32,477 nt of DNA from Terrisporobacter mayombei (GCF_014333445.1 NZ_JACRYU010000007.1:1-32477); one strand, 5' to 3'; positions 1 to 11,083 are shown, counted from the stretch's first letter. Notes: generated by a model not told the origin, from the sequence alone. Numbers and translations: made by a program.

Positions 1-1179
<1,179 letters not shown>

Positions 1180-1373
1180 TATGCAATAAATAGAAGTAAT
1201 GATGTTTATATAAATGAGTTATTATTTTGTAGTAAATTAAAATGAATAGTGCTAAAATTATAACAGTGAATAAGTTAGAATAAGTATTTTAGAAATTAGA
1301 GTTTAAAAATATTACTATAAGATTCTAATGAAGAGAAGAAGGCAAGTTTGTAATTTGCAAGAAAGGAAAAATA

Positions 1374-2723
1374 ATGATTAGAATTGATGGGAGAAAATTT
1401 GATCAAATAAGAGACGTTAAAATAACAAGAAACTTTACTAAGTATGCAGAAGGTTCTGTTTTAATAGAAATGGGAGAAACTAAAGTTGTCTGCACGGCTT
1501 CAATAGAAGAAAAAGTACCTCCGTTTCTAAGAAATACGGGAACAGGATGGATAAACGCAGAATACTCAATGTTACCTAGATCTACTCAACAAAGAAAAGT
1601 CAGAGATTCAGCAAAAGGAAAAATCGACGGTAGAAGTCAAGAGATACAAAGGTTAATAGGAAGAGCTATAAGATCTGTTGTAGATTTAAACAAACTTGGA
1701 GAAAGAACTATTTGGGTAGATTGTGATGTTATTCAAGCTGATGGCGGTACTAGAACAGCATCAATAACAGGTGCTTTTGTAGCTGTAGCAGAAGCTATTT
1801 ATAAATTACATAAAGATGGTTTAATAAAAAAGATGCCTATACAAAATTTTGTTTCAGCTATAAGTGTAGGTATAGTTGATAATGAATGCTTACTTGATAT
1901 TTGCTATGAAGAGGATTCTAATGCTCAAGTTGATATGAATATAATAATGACTGATAGATGTGAGTTTGTAGAAGTTCAAGGGACTGGAGAAGAAAGACCG
2001 TTTTCTAGAAAAGATTTAAATAAATTATTAGAATTAGGTGAAAAAGGGAATAAAGAACTTATAAGAATACAAAGGGCAGCTTTAGGAGAAATTGCTGATG
2101 AGATATTAGGTATGGATTACGGTAATGATATAGTAATATCTACAGGTAATGCTCATAAGTTAGAGGAAATAGGAAGCATATTAAAAGATTTAGATTATAA
2201 TATACATTCTTTAAAAGATGTAAATCTAGATGGATTAGAAATAGAGGAAAATGGTAAAACATTTGAACATAATGCATTAATAAAAGCAAGGGAAGTTGCT
2301 AAACTTACTAATATGATAACTATAGCTGATGATTCAGGTATAGAAGTGGACGCATTAGGAAAAAAACCAGGGATATATTCTGCCAGATATGCTGGTGAAA
2401 ATGCTACAGATAAAGAAAATAGGGATAAATTATTAAAAGCAATGAAGAATGTTCCAGTAAGCAATAGAACTGGTAGATATGTATGCTGTATAGCTGTTGT
2501 ATTCCCTGATGGTAAAGAATTTGTAGTTAGAGGAACTTGTGAAGGAACTATAGCTTTTGAAGAAAAAGGTAAAAATGGATTTGGATATGATAGTTTGTTT
2601 ATAGTAGAAAATTATAATAAAACTTTTGCAGAGCTTCCAGTGACTGTGAAAAATGCAATGAGCCATAGAGCTAAAGCTTTACAGCTTATGAAGGAAGAAC
2701 TTTCAAGAAGAGTTATTAGATAA
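1374..2723 (+). CDS. rph-rdgB: RNase PH / RdgB (XTP/dITP pyrophosphatase) fusion protein
   Basis: This 449-aa protein joins two enzymes. Residues 1 to about 247 are ribonuclease PH, a phosphate-dependent 3' exonuclease that trims tRNA 3' ends; hallmarks are [32 protein letters not shown] and [11 protein letters not shown]. Residues from about 252 to 445 are RdgB/HAM1, which hydrolyses ITP and XTP to keep deaminated purines out of DNA; hallmarks are the substrate loop [24 protein letters not shown] with SARYAG, and FGYDSLF near the end. The reading frame is continuous with a linker of a few residues (about 246-252), so this is not a frameshift artefact. The ATG follows an AAAGGAAAA ribosome binding site, and the downstream phosphodiesterase starts 21 bases later, suggesting one transcript. 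The same fusion is known in some clostridia and fusobacteria, where separate genes are the usual state elsewhere. I see no terminator in the 194 bases upstream. Confidence 0.93.
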   Translation: MIRIDGRKFDQIRDVKITRNFTKYAEGSVLIEMGETKVVCTASIEEKVPPFLRNTGTGWINAEYSMLPRSTQQRKVRDSAKGKIDGRSQEIQRLIGRAIRSVVDLNKLGERTIWVDCDVIQADGGTRTASITGAFVAVAEAIYKLHKDGLIKKMPIQNFVSAISVGIVDNECLLDICYEEDSNAQVDMNIIMTDRCEFVEVQGTGEERPFSRKDLNKLLELGEKGNKELIRIQRAALGEIADEILGMDYGNDIVISTGNAHKLEEIGSILKDLDYNIHSLKDVNLDGLEIEENGKTFEHNALIKAREVAKLTNMITIADDSGIEVDALGKKPGIYSARYAGENATDKENRDKLLKAMKNVPVSNRTGRYVCCIAVVFPDGKEFVVRGTCEGTIAFEEKGKNGFGYDSLFIVENYNKTFAELPVTVKNAMSHRAKALQLMKEELSRRVIR

Positions 2724-2744
2724 TAGAGGGAAGAGTAATATTAT

Positions 2745-3218
2745 ATGAAAATAGGGATAATAAGTGATACTCATGGAAATATGAGCAGTATTGAAAAAGT
2801 AGTTCCATACTTAAAAAAAAGTGATTTAATAATTCATGCTGGTGACTGTGTGGATGATGCAGAATATTTACATTATGCGACAGACGTTGAAGTTAAATCA
2901 GTTAAAGGAAATTGTGATTTGTATACAAGAAATGAAAGTTATGAGCTAACCTTTAATGCTAATGGTAAAAAAATATTTTTATGCCATGGACATTATTATG
3001 ATGTGAAATATGGCTTAAATTCTTTACTTAATATGGCAAAGAGGAATAATATTGATATTGTAGTTTTTGGTCATACCCATATTCCTTTATATGAGGTTAT
3101 AGATAATATAATATTTATAAATCCAGGTAGTACAACTTATCCTAGGGGTGGAAGTGAAAAGTCATTTGGCATACTAACTATAGAAGAAAATATTTCATAT
3201 AAAAATATAAACATATAA
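2745..3218 (+). CDS. YfcE/MJ0936-type metallophosphoesterase
   Basis: This is a 157-aa calcineurin-like phosphoesterase of the small YfcE/MJ0936 group, which binds two metal ions and hydrolyses phosphodiesters; the physiological substrate is not known. The metal-ligand motifs are all present in order: SDTHGN near the N-terminus, HAGDC, KGNCD, CHGHYYD and VFGHTHIP, followed by INPGSTTYPR. The length is normal for the group. There is no signal peptide or membrane segment, so it is cytoplasmic. It starts with ATG after a GAGGGAAGAG ribosome binding site and lies 21 bases after the RNase PH/RdgB gene, so the two are probably cotranscribed. Pairing of this family with rph-rdgB is common in Firmicutes, which suggests a nucleotide or RNA end-processing role, but that is inference. 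Confidence 0.88.
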   Translation: MKIGIISDTHGNMSSIEKVVPYLKKSDLIIHAGDCVDDAEYLHYATDVEVKSVKGNCDLYTRNESYELTFNANGKKIFLCHGHYYDVKYGLNSLLNMAKRNNIDIVVFGHTHIPLYEVIDNIIFINPGSTTYPRGGSEKSFGILTIEENISYKNINI

Positions 3219-3223
3219 ACGAA

Positions 3224-3248
3224 AAGTGTTGAAATAAAGGCAACACTT
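3224..3248 (+). terminator. Weak hairpin after the phosphodiesterase gene
   Basis: The arms AAGTGTTG (3224-3231) and CAACACTT (3241-3248) pair perfectly around a 9-nt loop, six bases after the stop codon. There is no run of T after it, so it is at best a poor intrinsic terminator, or an mRNA 3' stability hairpin. Its 3' arm overlaps the -35 element proposed for tig. Confidence 0.3.
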
Positions 3249-3276
3249 GTAAATAAAAAACCTTATATGATATAAT
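3247..3276 (+). promoter_or_regulatory. Likely sigma-A promoter for tig-clpP-clpX
   Basis: TTGTAA at 3247-3252 and a perfect TATAAT at 3271-3276 are 18 bases apart. This would start transcription near 3283, leaving a leader of about 65 nt before the trigger factor ATG. No CtsR operator (GGTCAAA repeat) is visible around it, unlike many clp promoters in Bacillus. Confidence 0.6.
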
Positions 3277-3349
3277 TAAAGAGTTACCTATAAATTAGTA
3301 TAATAATTTATAAAAATCATTACATAAGATATTTAGGAGGATAAAGTTA

Positions 3350-4645
3350 ATGAAAGTAGAACTAATTAAACAAGAAGGCAATAAAGTAAGCTTTAAATTA
3401 ACTGTAGAAAACGATAAGTTTGAAGCTGCAATAACTAAAGCTTATAATAAAAATAAAGGAAAATATAATATACCTGGATTCAGAAAAGGTAAAGCACCAA
3501 GAAAAGTAATAGAAACTCATTATGGAAAAGGTGTATTCTATTCTGATGCTATAGATATAGTATTCCCAGAAGTTTACCCAGCAGCAATAGATGAATTAAA
3601 TATAGATCCAATCGATATGCCATCAATAGATGTTGAAGAAATAAGTAAAGATAACGGTTTAGTTATATTAGTTGACGTAGAAGTAAAACCTGAATTTGAA
3701 TTAGGTCAATATAAAGGTGTAGAAGTTGCTAAAGTTGACGATACTGTAAGTGAAGAAGTTATTAATGCTAAATTAGAAGAAATGAGAGAAAAAAATTCTA
3801 GATTAGTATCTGTTGAAAGAGCAATAGAAAACGGAGATACTGCTAACATAGACTTCGAAGGATTTGATGGAGAAGTTGCTTTTGAAGGTGGTAAAGGTGA
3901 AAACTATAACTTAGTTATAGGATCAGCATCTTTCATACCAGGATTTGAAGAGCAATTAGTTGGTAAAAAAGCTGGAGAAGAAGTAGAAGTAAATGTTACT
4001 TTCCCAGAAGAATATCATGCTGCAAACTTAGCAGGAAAACCAGTTGTATTCAAAGTTAAAGTAAATGATGTTAAAGTTAAAGAATTACCAGAATTAAACG
4101 ATGAATTTGCTCAAGATACTACTGAATTTAATTCATTAGAAGAATTAAGAGCTGATGTTACTGCTAAAGCTCAAGAAGAAGCTAAAACAGCTGCTAACAA
4201 CGAATTAAGAAACAGCGTTATAGAAAAAGTTGTTGCTAACACAGAAGTTGAAGTTCCAGAAGTTATGGTTAACCATGAAGTAGAAAATCAATTAATGGAA
4301 TTAAACTATCAATTACAATACCAAGGATTTGGAATGGAGCAATTCTTACAAATGACTGGTAAAACTATGGAAGAATTCAAAGCTGAATTCGTTGCTAACA
4401 GAAGAGAAGAAGCTGTAAGAAATGTAAAAACTTCATTAGTTATAGAAGCAATAGCTAAGGCTGAAGATGTTCAAGTTAGCGAAGAAGAAGTTAACGCTGA
4501 AATACAAAAAATGGCTGATGCTTACAATATGACTGTTGAGCAAGTTAGAGAAGCTTTAAAAGCTACTGACTTAAAAGACATGGAAGGTCAATTAAAAATA
4601 AGAAAAACTATAGATTTATTAGTTGATAGTGCTACAATAGCTTAA
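3350..4645 (+). CDS. tig: Trigger factor, ribosome-bound chaperone
   Basis: Trigger factor sits at the ribosome exit tunnel and helps nascent chains fold; it also has peptidyl-prolyl isomerase activity. The 431-aa length is standard. The N-terminal ribosome-binding domain carries the signature GFRKGKAPR at about residues 44-52. A FKBP-type isomerase domain follows around residues 150-240 (GDTANIDFEGFDGE to VNDVKVKELPE), and the rest is the helical chaperone domain, rich in Glu, Lys and Ala. The start is set by a strong TTAGGAGG ribosome binding site. Codon choice is strongly biased (TTA, GTT, AAA, GAA with few rare codons), as expected of an abundant protein. The gene stands directly upstream of clpP and clpX, the classic order in which folding and degradation factors are linked. 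Confidence 0.97.
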   Translation: MKVELIKQEGNKVSFKLTVENDKFEAAITKAYNKNKGKYNIPGFRKGKAPRKVIETHYGKGVFYSDAIDIVFPEVYPAAIDELNIDPIDMPSIDVEEISKDNGLVILVDVEVKPEFELGQYKGVEVAKVDDTVSEEVINAKLEEMREKNSRLVSVERAIENGDTANIDFEGFDGEVAFEGGKGENYNLVIGSASFIPGFEEQLVGKKAGEEVEVNVTFPEEYHAANLAGKPVVFKVKVNDVKVKELPELNDEFAQDTTEFNSLEELRADVTAKAQEEAKTAANNELRNSVIEKVVANTEVEVPEVMVNHEVENQLMELNYQLQYQGFGMEQFLQMTGKTMEEFKAEFVANRREEAVRNVKTSLVIEAIAKAEDVQVSEEEVNAEIQKMADAYNMTVEQVREALKATDLKDMEGQLKIRKTIDLLVDSATIA

Positions 4646-4650
4646 TTTTT

Positions 4651-4676
4651 TACAGTAGTCCAAAAGGGCTACTGTA
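4651..4676 (+). terminator. Hairpin between tig and clpP (attenuator or processing site)
   Basis: An 11-bp stem (4651-4661 with 4666-4676, one G-T pair) closes on an AAAA loop just after the tig stop codon. The 3' side continues AAATTATATA, not a T run, while the 5' side is preceded by six T. It is therefore a weak terminator in the + direction and may only lower readthrough or stabilise the tig message. Confidence 0.5.
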
Positions 4677-4711
4677 AATTATATATAAAACATTTAGAGG
4701 GGGTATGATTT

Positions 4712-5296
4712 ATGGCATTAGTACCTACAGTAGTAGAACAAACGGGAAGAGGCGAAAGAGCCTATGATATATATTCTAGATTACTAAAAGATAGAATAAT
4801 ATTCTTAGCCGATGAAGTAAATGATGTAACTGCCGGACTTGTTGTAGCTCAATTACTTTTTCTAGAAGCTGAAGATCCAGATAAAGACATACATTTATAT
4901 ATAAATTCACCGGGAGGAAGTGTAACAGCAGGTATGGCTATATATGATACTATGCAATACGTTAAGCCAGATGTAAGTACTATATGTATAGGTATGGCTG
5001 CGTCTATGGGTGCATTTTTATTAAATGCTGGAGCAAAAGGAAAAAGATATGCTCTACCAAATAGTACAGTAATGATACACCAACCTTTAGGTGGAGCGAA
5101 AGGTCAAGCAACAGATATAGAAATACATGCTAAATGGATATTGCAAATTAAAGAAAGATTAAATACTATTCTTTCTGAAAGAACAGGTCAACCATTAGAA
5201 AAAGTAAAAGCTGACACAGAACGTGACAACTTTATGAGTGCTATGGAAGCCAAAGAATATGGTCTTATTGATGAAGTAATCAAAGAGCATAGTTAG
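4712..5296 (+). CDS. clpP: ATP-dependent Clp protease proteolytic subunit ClpP
   Basis: ClpP forms the tetradecameric serine protease barrel that degrades proteins fed in by ClpX or ClpC. The 194-aa protein is the usual length. The catalytic triad is visible as Ser98 (GMAASMGA), His123 (MIHQPLGG) and Asp172 (TERDNFM), and the oxyanion loop SPGGSVTAG is intact. The N-terminal residues before [13 protein letters not shown] are a short propeptide and axial-loop region. Translation starts at ATG after TTTAGAGGGGG. clpX begins 16 bases after the stop codon, so the two subunits are made together. No CtsR-type operator is seen in front, so control may rest on the tig promoter. Confidence 0.97.
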   Translation: MALVPTVVEQTGRGERAYDIYSRLLKDRIIFLADEVNDVTAGLVVAQLLFLEAEDPDKDIHLYINSPGGSVTAGMAIYDTMQYVKPDVSTICIGMAASMGAFLLNAGAKGKRYALPNSTVMIHQPLGGAKGQATDIEIHAKWILQIKERLNTILSERTGQPLEKVKADTERDNFMSAMEAKEYGLIDEVIKEHS

Positions 5297-5312
5297 GAAA
5301 GAGGTGCTTGTT

Positions 5313-6560
5313 ATGTCAAAATACGAAGAAAAAAGACAACTGAAATGTTCATTCTGCGGTAAAACTCAAGATCAAGTAAAAAGATTAATTGCAGGACCTA
5401 ACGTTTATATCTGTGATGAATGTGTAGAACTTTGTGACGAAATCATCCAAGAAGAAATAGAAGAAACTATGGAAGAGGATACTATATCTCTGCCTAAACC
5501 AAAAGAGATGATGGAAATATTAAATGATTATGTTATAGGGCAAGAAAGAGCTAAAAAAATATTATCAGTTGCAGTGTATAATCACTATAAGAGAATTTAT
5601 AGTAAAAAATCTACAACTAAAGATGTAGATATACAAAAGAGTAATATTCTTTTACTAGGACCAACAGGTTCTGGAAAAACATTGCTTGCTCAAACTTTAG
5701 CAAAAACATTAAATGTTCCATTTGCAATGGCTGATGCAACTTCTTTAACAGAAGCAGGATACGTTGGAGAAGATGTTGAAAACATACTTTTAAAACTAAT
5801 CCAAGCAGCTGATTTTGACATAGAAAAAGCAGAGAGAGGCATAATCTATATAGATGAAATAGATAAAATTGCTAGAAAATCTGAAAATCCATCTATCACA
5901 AGAGATGTAAGTGGAGAAGGAGTTCAACAAGCTCTATTAAAAATCCTTGAAGGAACAGTTGCTAATGTTCCACCACAAGGAGGAAGAAAACATCCTCATC
6001 AAGAGTTCTTAAAAATTGATACAACTAATGTATTATTCATTTTAGGTGGTGCTTTTGATGGTATAGAAAAAATAATTCAAAGACGTGGTACTGAGAAAAC
6101 AGTAGGATTTGGTGCTAAAATAGAAAGTAAAAATGATTCAGATTTAGGAAAAATCTATGCTAAGGTTCTTCCAGAAGATTTACTTAAATTTGGTATAATA
6201 CCTGAATTCATAGGTAGAATACCTGTAGTTGCTACATTAGAGTTATTAGATGAAGATGCTTTAATGAGAATATTACAAGAACCAAAGAATGCTTTAGTAA
6301 AACAATATAGTAAATTATTTGAATTAGATAATGTTGATTTAGAGTTTGAAGATGATGCTCTAAGGGCTATAGCTAAGAAAGCTATAGACAGAAACACTGG
6401 AGCTAGAGGACTTAGAAGTATAGTAGAAGGTGTTATGATGGAGACTATGTATGAGATTCCATCAAGAGAAGACATCAAAAAAGTAATAGTAACTAAGGAA
6501 TCAGTTGAAGATGAAACGCAACCAATAATGATTCTTAAAGATCAAGAAGAAAGTGCATAA
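5313..6560 (+). CDS. clpX: ATP-dependent Clp protease ATPase subunit ClpX
   Basis: ClpX is the AAA+ unfoldase that recognises substrates and threads them into ClpP. I chose the ATG at 5313 (415 aa) because the AGGAAAGAGG ribosome binding site (5294-5303) leaves a proper gap to it, while the upstream GTG at 5304 touches the site. The N-terminal zinc domain has Cys12, Cys15, Cys34 and Cys37. The ATPase core shows Walker A GPTGSGKT, Walker [11 protein letters not shown], the GYVGEDVE pore-loop motif and the sensor region ARGLRSIVE. The ClpP-docking IGF loop appears as VGFGAK. The gene ends the tig-clpP-clpX unit and is followed by a strong terminator. Confidence 0.97.
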   Translation: MSKYEEKRQLKCSFCGKTQDQVKRLIAGPNVYICDECVELCDEIIQEEIEETMEEDTISLPKPKEMMEILNDYVIGQERAKKILSVAVYNHYKRIYSKKSTTKDVDIQKSNILLLGPTGSGKTLLAQTLAKTLNVPFAMADATSLTEAGYVGEDVENILLKLIQAADFDIEKAERGIIYIDEIDKIARKSENPSITRDVSGEGVQQALLKILEGTVANVPPQGGRKHPHQEFLKIDTTNVLFILGGAFDGIEKIIQRRGTEKTVGFGAKIESKNDSDLGKIYAKVLPEDLLKFGIIPEFIGRIPVVATLELLDEDALMRILQEPKNALVKQYSKLFELDNVDLEFEDDALRAIAKKAIDRNTGARGLRSIVEGVMMETMYEIPSREDIKKVIVTKESVEDETQPIMILKDQEESA

Positions 6561-6570
6561 TTAATATAAA

Positions 6571-6604
6571 AAAGGAGCTTATATATTAATAAGCTCCTTT
6601 TAAT
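6571..6604 (+). terminator. Intrinsic terminator after clpX
   Basis: A perfect 12-bp stem AAAGGAGCTTAT / ATAAGCTCCTTT (6571-6582 with 6589-6600) with a 6-nt loop is followed by TTTTAATTTTAG. It lies 10 bases after the clpX stop codon and separates the clp unit from lon. Confidence 0.88.
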
Positions 6605-6721
6605 TTTAGTTTTATTATTCTAAATTAATATAAATTAGATAAATATTAACTTATACTAAGAAAATAAATATTTATAAATGAATTATTATTTTATTAATAT
6701 AGCATAATAAAATTAACTTAA

Positions 6722-6785
6722 TTTATGTATATTAGCTATATTATTTATGTTGAAAATTGACATACATAAATATATAATATAAAAA
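6722..6785 (+). promoter_or_regulatory. Candidate lon promoter with nested inverted repeats
   Basis: The 259 bases between clpX and lon are AT-rich and otherwise empty. A perfect TTGACA lies at 6757-6762. The best spaced -10 candidates are TATAAA at 6778-6783 (15-base gap) or TAAAAA at 6780-6785 (17-base gap); the better-looking TATAAT at 6773 is too close. TTTATGTAT (6722-6730) is the exact inverse of ATACATAAA (6762-6770), and a second TTTATGT (6744-6750) also pairs with ACATAAA (6764-6770). The repeat overlaps the -35 element, so a regulator could bind here. This is a sequence reading only. Confidence 0.4.
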
Positions 6786-6819
6786 GCAAAAGAAAATAGC
6801 ACTTTAAGGAGTGATAATA

Positions 6820-9177
6820 ATGGAACAGAATTATACTAAAATTGAACATGAGTTACCATTGATACCTTTGAGAGGGTTGGCAATATTTCCATATATGATA
6901 TTAAATTTTGATATAGGGAGAGAAATGTCATTAAAGGCATTAGATCAAGCTATGTTAGAAGATGAATTAGTATTTTTAACATCTCAAAAAGAAGCAGAAG
7001 TAGATGATCCTACTACTGAAGATTTTTATCATGTTGGGACAATCTGTAAGGTAAAACAGGTAATAAAATTACCTGGAGAAACAGTTCGTGTATTAGTAGA
7101 AGGTATTTCTAGAGGTAAAATAAGAGAAATAGATCAAGAAGAAAAATACTACAAAGCAGTAGTAGAAGAAATTATTTATGATCAAGAAAATGCAGAAGTA
7201 GATGTAGAAGTAGAAGCATTTGTAAGAAATGTTTTTGATGCTTTTGAGGAATACATAAATATAGGCAATAGAGTATCGCCTGAAATATTAGTTTCACTTG
7301 CTGATATAGAAAATGTTGATAGATTTATTGATACAATAGCAGCAAATATTTTCTTAAAGCCAAATCAAAAACAAGAAATTTTAGAAGAGTTCGATATTCT
7401 AAAGAGACTAGAGTTATTATACTCTATTTTATTAGAAGAGATAGATATATTAAAGATAGAAAAGAAAATAACTCTAAGAGTCAAAAAACAAATGAATAAA
7501 GTTCAAAAAGAGTATTATCTTAGAGAGCAGCTAAAAGCTATTCAAAAAGAATTAGGAGAATATGAAGATCTAAGTTCCGAAGTTGAAGAATATAGACAAA
7601 AACTTAGCAAAATAAAAGCTTCTAAAGAAACTAAAGAAAAGATTTCTAAAGAAATAGATAAATTTGCTAGAACCTCTTCAGCATCTCCAGACTCTTCTGT
7701 AAGTAGAACATATTTAGATACAATATTCTCACTACCGTGGAGTAAAGAAACTAGAGATAAGATAGATTTAAAAAAGGCCAAAGAAATATTAGATGAAGAA
7801 CATTATGGATTAGAAAAAGTAAAAGAAAGAATACTTGAGTATTTAGCAATAAGAAAATTATCTAAGACACTTAAAGGACCTATAATTTGTTTAGTAGGAC
7901 CTCCAGGTGTTGGTAAGACTTCTATAGCTAGATCTATTGCTACTGCAATGGGTAAAAAATTTGTGAGAATATCTTTAGGTGGAGTTAGAGACGAAGCTGA
8001 AATAAGAGGACATAGAAGAACTTATGTAGGATCTATACCAGGTAGAATAATAAATGGTATAAAAGAAGCTCAAACTAAGAATCCAGTATTCTTATTAGAT
8101 GAAATAGATAAGATGGCAGCAGATTATAAAGGAGATCCATCTTCAGCAATGCTTGAAGTTTTAGATCCAGAACAAAATAAAACATTTGTTGACCATTATT
8201 TAGAGGTACCATTTGATTTATCAAAAATACTATTTATAACTACAGCGAATAGCTTAAGCACTATACCAGGTCCATTACTTGATAGAATGGAAATTATAGA
8301 AGTATCAGGATATATAGAAGAAGAAAAGTTAAATATAACTGAGAAATACTTACTTCCAAAACAAATAAAAGAACATGGATTAAAACCTGGATTTGTAAAA
8401 ATAGAAGAGCAAGCAATAAGAGATATAATAAATTACTATACAAGAGAATCTGGTGTTAGAACACTAGAAAGAACCATAGGAAAGATTTGTAGAAAGATTG
8501 CTAAAAAATACGTTGAAGATTCATCAATTGAAGGTGTTGTAGTTACTCCAGCTGATTTAGATGAATATCTTGGAAAAGATAAATATCTATATGATTTAGC
8601 TGGAACAAAACCTGAGATAGGTCTTGTAACAGGGCTTGCTTGGACATCAGTAGGTGGTGTAACTCTTAATGTAGAAGTAAATGTATTAAAAGGTAAGGGA
8701 CAAGTTGTATTAACAGGTTCACTTGGTGATGTTATGAAAGAATCTGCTCAAGCAGGAATATCTTATATTAGATCTGTAGCAGATAAATTTAATATACCAG
8801 GAGATTTTTATAAAACAGAAGATATTCATATACACTTCCCAGAAGGAGCTACTCCGAAGGATGGTCCATCAGCAGGTATAACTATGGCAACAGCAGTAAT
8901 TTCTGCTTTGACTAAGATTCCTGTTAGATGTGATGTTGCCATGACTGGAGAGATAACACTAAGAGGTAGAGTGTTAATAGTAGGTGGAGTAAAAGAAAAG
9001 GTACTTGCAGCTCATAGGGCAGGTATTAAGAAGGTTTTAATACCAAGAGAATGTGAACCGCAGTTAGAGGAAATACCTGAAAATGTAAAAGAAAAACTAG
9101 AAATTGTTTTAGTTGATCATATGGATCAAGTTTTAGAACATGCTTTAGTAAAAGATGGTGAAAAAAATGAAAATTAG
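6820..9177 (+). CDS. lon: ATP-dependent protease LonA
   Basis: Lon is a soluble AAA+ protease that removes misfolded and short-lived regulatory proteins. The ATG at 6820 (785 aa) is preferred over the GTG at 6811 because the AAGGAG site at 6805-6810 abuts the GTG. The order is an N-terminal LON substrate-binding domain ([19 protein letters not shown]), a coiled-coil region rich in Lys and Glu around residues 190-280, an AAA+ module with Walker A GPPGVGKT and Walker [10 protein letters not shown], and the protease domain with the Ser684 (DGPSAGIT) and Lys727 (GGVKEK) dyad. The Ser-Lys spacing of 43 residues equals that of E. coli Lon. There is no membrane segment, so this is LonA, not LonB. 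The gene overlaps engB by a few codons, so translation may be coupled. Confidence 0.96.
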   Translation: MEQNYTKIEHELPLIPLRGLAIFPYMILNFDIGREMSLKALDQAMLEDELVFLTSQKEAEVDDPTTEDFYHVGTICKVKQVIKLPGETVRVLVEGISRGKIREIDQEEKYYKAVVEEIIYDQENAEVDVEVEAFVRNVFDAFEEYINIGNRVSPEILVSLADIENVDRFIDTIAANIFLKPNQKQEILEEFDILKRLELLYSILLEEIDILKIEKKITLRVKKQMNKVQKEYYLREQLKAIQKELGEYEDLSSEVEEYRQKLSKIKASKETKEKISKEIDKFARTSSASPDSSVSRTYLDTIFSLPWSKETRDKIDLKKAKEILDEEHYGLEKVKERILEYLAIRKLSKTLKGPIICLVGPPGVGKTSIARSIATAMGKKFVRISLGGVRDEAEIRGHRRTYVGSIPGRIINGIKEAQTKNPVFLLDEIDKMAADYKGDPSSAMLEVLDPEQNKTFVDHYLEVPFDLSKILFITTANSLSTIPGPLLDRMEIIEVSGYIEEEKLNITEKYLLPKQIKEHGLKPGFVKIEEQAIRDIINYYTRESGVRTLERTIGKICRKIAKKYVEDSSIEGVVVTPADLDEYLGKDKYLYDLAGTKPEIGLVTGLAWTSVGGVTLNVEVNVLKGKGQVVLTGSLGDVMKESAQAGISYIRSVADKFNIPGDFYKTEDIHIHFPEGATPKDGPSAGITMATAVISALTKIPVRCDVAMTGEITLRGRVLIVGGVKEKVLAAHRAGIKKVLIPRECEPQLEEIPENVKEKLEIVLVDHMDQVLEHALVKDGEKNEN

Positions 9178-9778
9178 AAGTTCAGAAATAGTAGTAAGTG
9201 CAATAAATAAAAATCAATATCCTATAGAAGGATTACCAGAAATAGCTTTAGTTGGAAGATCAAATGTTGGAAAATCTTCTGCTACGAATGCTTTATTAAA
9301 TAGAAGGAATTTTGCAAGAACTAGTCAAACTCCTGGTAAGACTAGAACAATAAATTTCTATTTAATAAATAATGAATTTTATTTTGTAGATCTTCCTGGT
9401 TATGGTTATGCTAAGGTTTCAAAATCAGAAAAAGATAAATGGGGAGTTATCATGGAAAGATATTTACAAGATAGACAAGAATTATGTGCTATTTTCTTAC
9501 TTGTAGATATAAGACATGAGCCTACAAATGATGATGTTATGATGTATGAATGGATTAAGCACTTCGGATATGACTGTGTTGTTATAGCAACTAAAGCAGA
9601 CAAAATATCTAGAGGACAATATCAAAAACATATCAGCATAATAAGAAAAAAATTAAACTTAGCTAAAGATGAGAAAGTAATACCTTTATCTTCTTCTAAG
9701 AAAACAGGTGTAGAAGATGTATGGAATGAAATAATTGCTCAATATGCTAATCATGGATATGAAATTACAGTCGAATAG
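9167..9778 (+). CDS. engB: Ribosome-assembly GTPase EngB (YsxC/YihA)
   Basis: EngB is an essential small GTPase needed for assembly of the 50S ribosomal subunit. The motifs are G1 GRSNVGKSS at residues 30-38, G3 [12 protein letters not shown]4 ATKADK and G5 SSSKKTG, and the protein has the usual length of about 200 aa. I favour the ATG at 9167 ([12 protein letters not shown]), which matches the typical family N-terminus; the earlier ATG at 9155 would add MVKK. Both lie inside the end of lon (stop at 9175-9177), so the ribosome probably reinitiates after lon. The lon-engB pair is a conserved arrangement in Firmicutes. A very strong terminator follows the gene. Confidence 0.95.
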   Translation: MKIRSSEIVVSAINKNQYPIEGLPEIALVGRSNVGKSSATNALLNRRNFARTSQTPGKTRTINFYLINNEFYFVDLPGYGYAKVSKSEKDKWGVIMERYLQDRQELCAIFLLVDIRHEPTNDDVMMYEWIKHFGYDCVVIATKADKISRGQYQKHISIIRKKLNLAKDEKVIPLSSSKKTGVEDVWNEIIAQYANHGYEITVE

Positions 9779-9788
9779 AAATCTATAT

Positions 9789-9833
9789 AAGTTGCAATAA
9801 AATGACTAAAATCATTTTATTGCAACTTTTTTA
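9789..9833 (+). terminator. Intrinsic terminator after engB
   Basis: A perfect 17-bp stem (9789-9805 with 9812-9828) with a CTAAAA loop is followed by a T run from 9827. It begins 10 bases after the engB stop. The next 160 bases up to the ATPase gene are AT-rich and I see no gene in them. Confidence 0.92.
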
Positions 9834-9995
9834 TTGTAATTATATTATGTCTTATATGATTTTAAATAAATTGATTTTTATCATATATAATAAAAAAATT
9901 TACCAATAGTAAAATGAAATATTTACTAATATAGTAACCAAATAAGCACATATTTAATATCTTATTAAGTAGAATATTTTAGGGGGCATGTGTAT

Positions 9996-11063
9996 ATGGA
10001 AGGTAAAGTAAGAAAATTATTCCCAGGAGCAAATACGTGTAATGGATTTTATTCATATTTTGACTATATATTTCCTGAAGAAATTAATAGAATCTTTTGC
10101 TTAAAGGGAGGACCTGGAGTAGGTAAATCATCTTTAATGAAAAAAGTGGCACGTGATTTTGTTGAAAAAGGATATGATGTAGAGGTATTTCCTTGTTCTT
10201 CAGACCCAGCATCATTGGATGCAGTCTTAATAAAAAATTTAAAAGTTGTATTGCTAGATGCTACATCACCACATATGATAGATCCTAAGACACCGGGGGC
10301 TATAGATGAAATAGTTAATTTAGGTGATTTTTGGAATGTAGAAAATCTACAAAGTAATAAGATTGAAATAGCTCAATGTAATAAAGACATAAGTGCTTGC
10401 TTTCAAAGGGCATTTAAGTACTTAAAGTCAGCAGAACCTATATTTTATGATATAGAATTTAAGAACTCTGATGCTATGGATTTTGGGAAAGTTAATAAAT
10501 TTACGGAAGAATTTATTGAAGAATTATTAGAAGGTATTGAAAACAGTGAAAAGATTTCAAAACCAAGACATTTATTTGGAACCGCTATTACACCAATAGG
10601 TCATATTGATTATGCAGATAGCTTACTACAAGATATGAAAAAGATTTATTATTTAGATGGAAAGATAGGGTATGGAAAAACTACATTCTTGAAGAGAGTA
10701 TATGAAAGAGCTGTTTTAAAAGGTCTAAAAGTTGAAGTATTTCATTATCCTTTAATACCAAGCAAGATAGAAAGCATCATATTAAATGATTTAGGAATAG
10801 CTATAACTACAAGTTCATTATTTAAGGAAGAAGAGACAATAAATTTAGGTCAGTTTATAAATGATGAAAAATTAAGTAAAAATAAAGAAGAGCTAGATAT
10901 GGATGAAAAAGTATTAGATGAGTTAATAAATTATGCAATATCTAACTTAAAAAAGGCAAAATCTAATCATGATGTAATAGAAGATTACTATATTCCTAAT
11001 ATGGATTTTGAGAAAATAAATGAACTAAAAGATAAATTAATAGAACGTATTTTAAAATATTAA
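9996..11063 (+). CDS. Twin P-loop ATPase of unknown function (PRK06851-like)
   Basis: This 355-aa cytoplasmic protein has two related halves. The first has Walker A GGPGVGKSS at residues 38-46 and a hydrophobic strand ending in acid (VVLLDATSPHMIDP) like a Walker B. The second has Walker A GKIGYGKTT at 222-230, then GLKVEVFHYPLIPSKIES, parallel to GYDVEVFPCSSDPASLDA in the first half. In the second half the Walker B strand reads IAITTSSLF, without the acid, so that half may bind but not hydrolyse nucleotide. The ATG at 9996 is chosen because AGGGGGC at 9981-9987 is properly spaced from it and too close to the GTG at 9990. I recall such proteins as conserved but uncharacterised in clostridia and bacilli. 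It stands alone between two strong terminators. Confidence 0.75.
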   Translation: MEGKVRKLFPGANTCNGFYSYFDYIFPEEINRIFCLKGGPGVGKSSLMKKVARDFVEKGYDVEVFPCSSDPASLDAVLIKNLKVVLLDATSPHMIDPKTPGAIDEIVNLGDFWNVENLQSNKIEIAQCNKDISACFQRAFKYLKSAEPIFYDIEFKNSDAMDFGKVNKFTEEFIEELLEGIENSEKISKPRHLFGTAITPIGHIDYADSLLQDMKKIYYLDGKIGYGKTTFLKRVYERAVLKGLKVEVFHYPLIPSKIESIILNDLGIAITTSSLFKEEETINLGQFINDEKLSKNKEELDMDEKVLDELINYAISNLKKAKSNHDVIEDYYIPNMDFEKINELKDKLIERILKY

Positions 11064-11083
11064 GATAAATAATAAATAATTTT

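Noticed and set aside
3224..3248. Full intrinsic terminator after the phosphodiesterase gene
   Set aside because: The stem is good but no T tract follows, so it was kept only as a weak hairpin.
6757..6778. TTGACA plus TATAAT as the lon promoter pair
   Set aside because: Only 10 bases separate TTGACA (6757) from TATAAT (6773), too short for sigma-A; weaker -10 elements further on were preferred.
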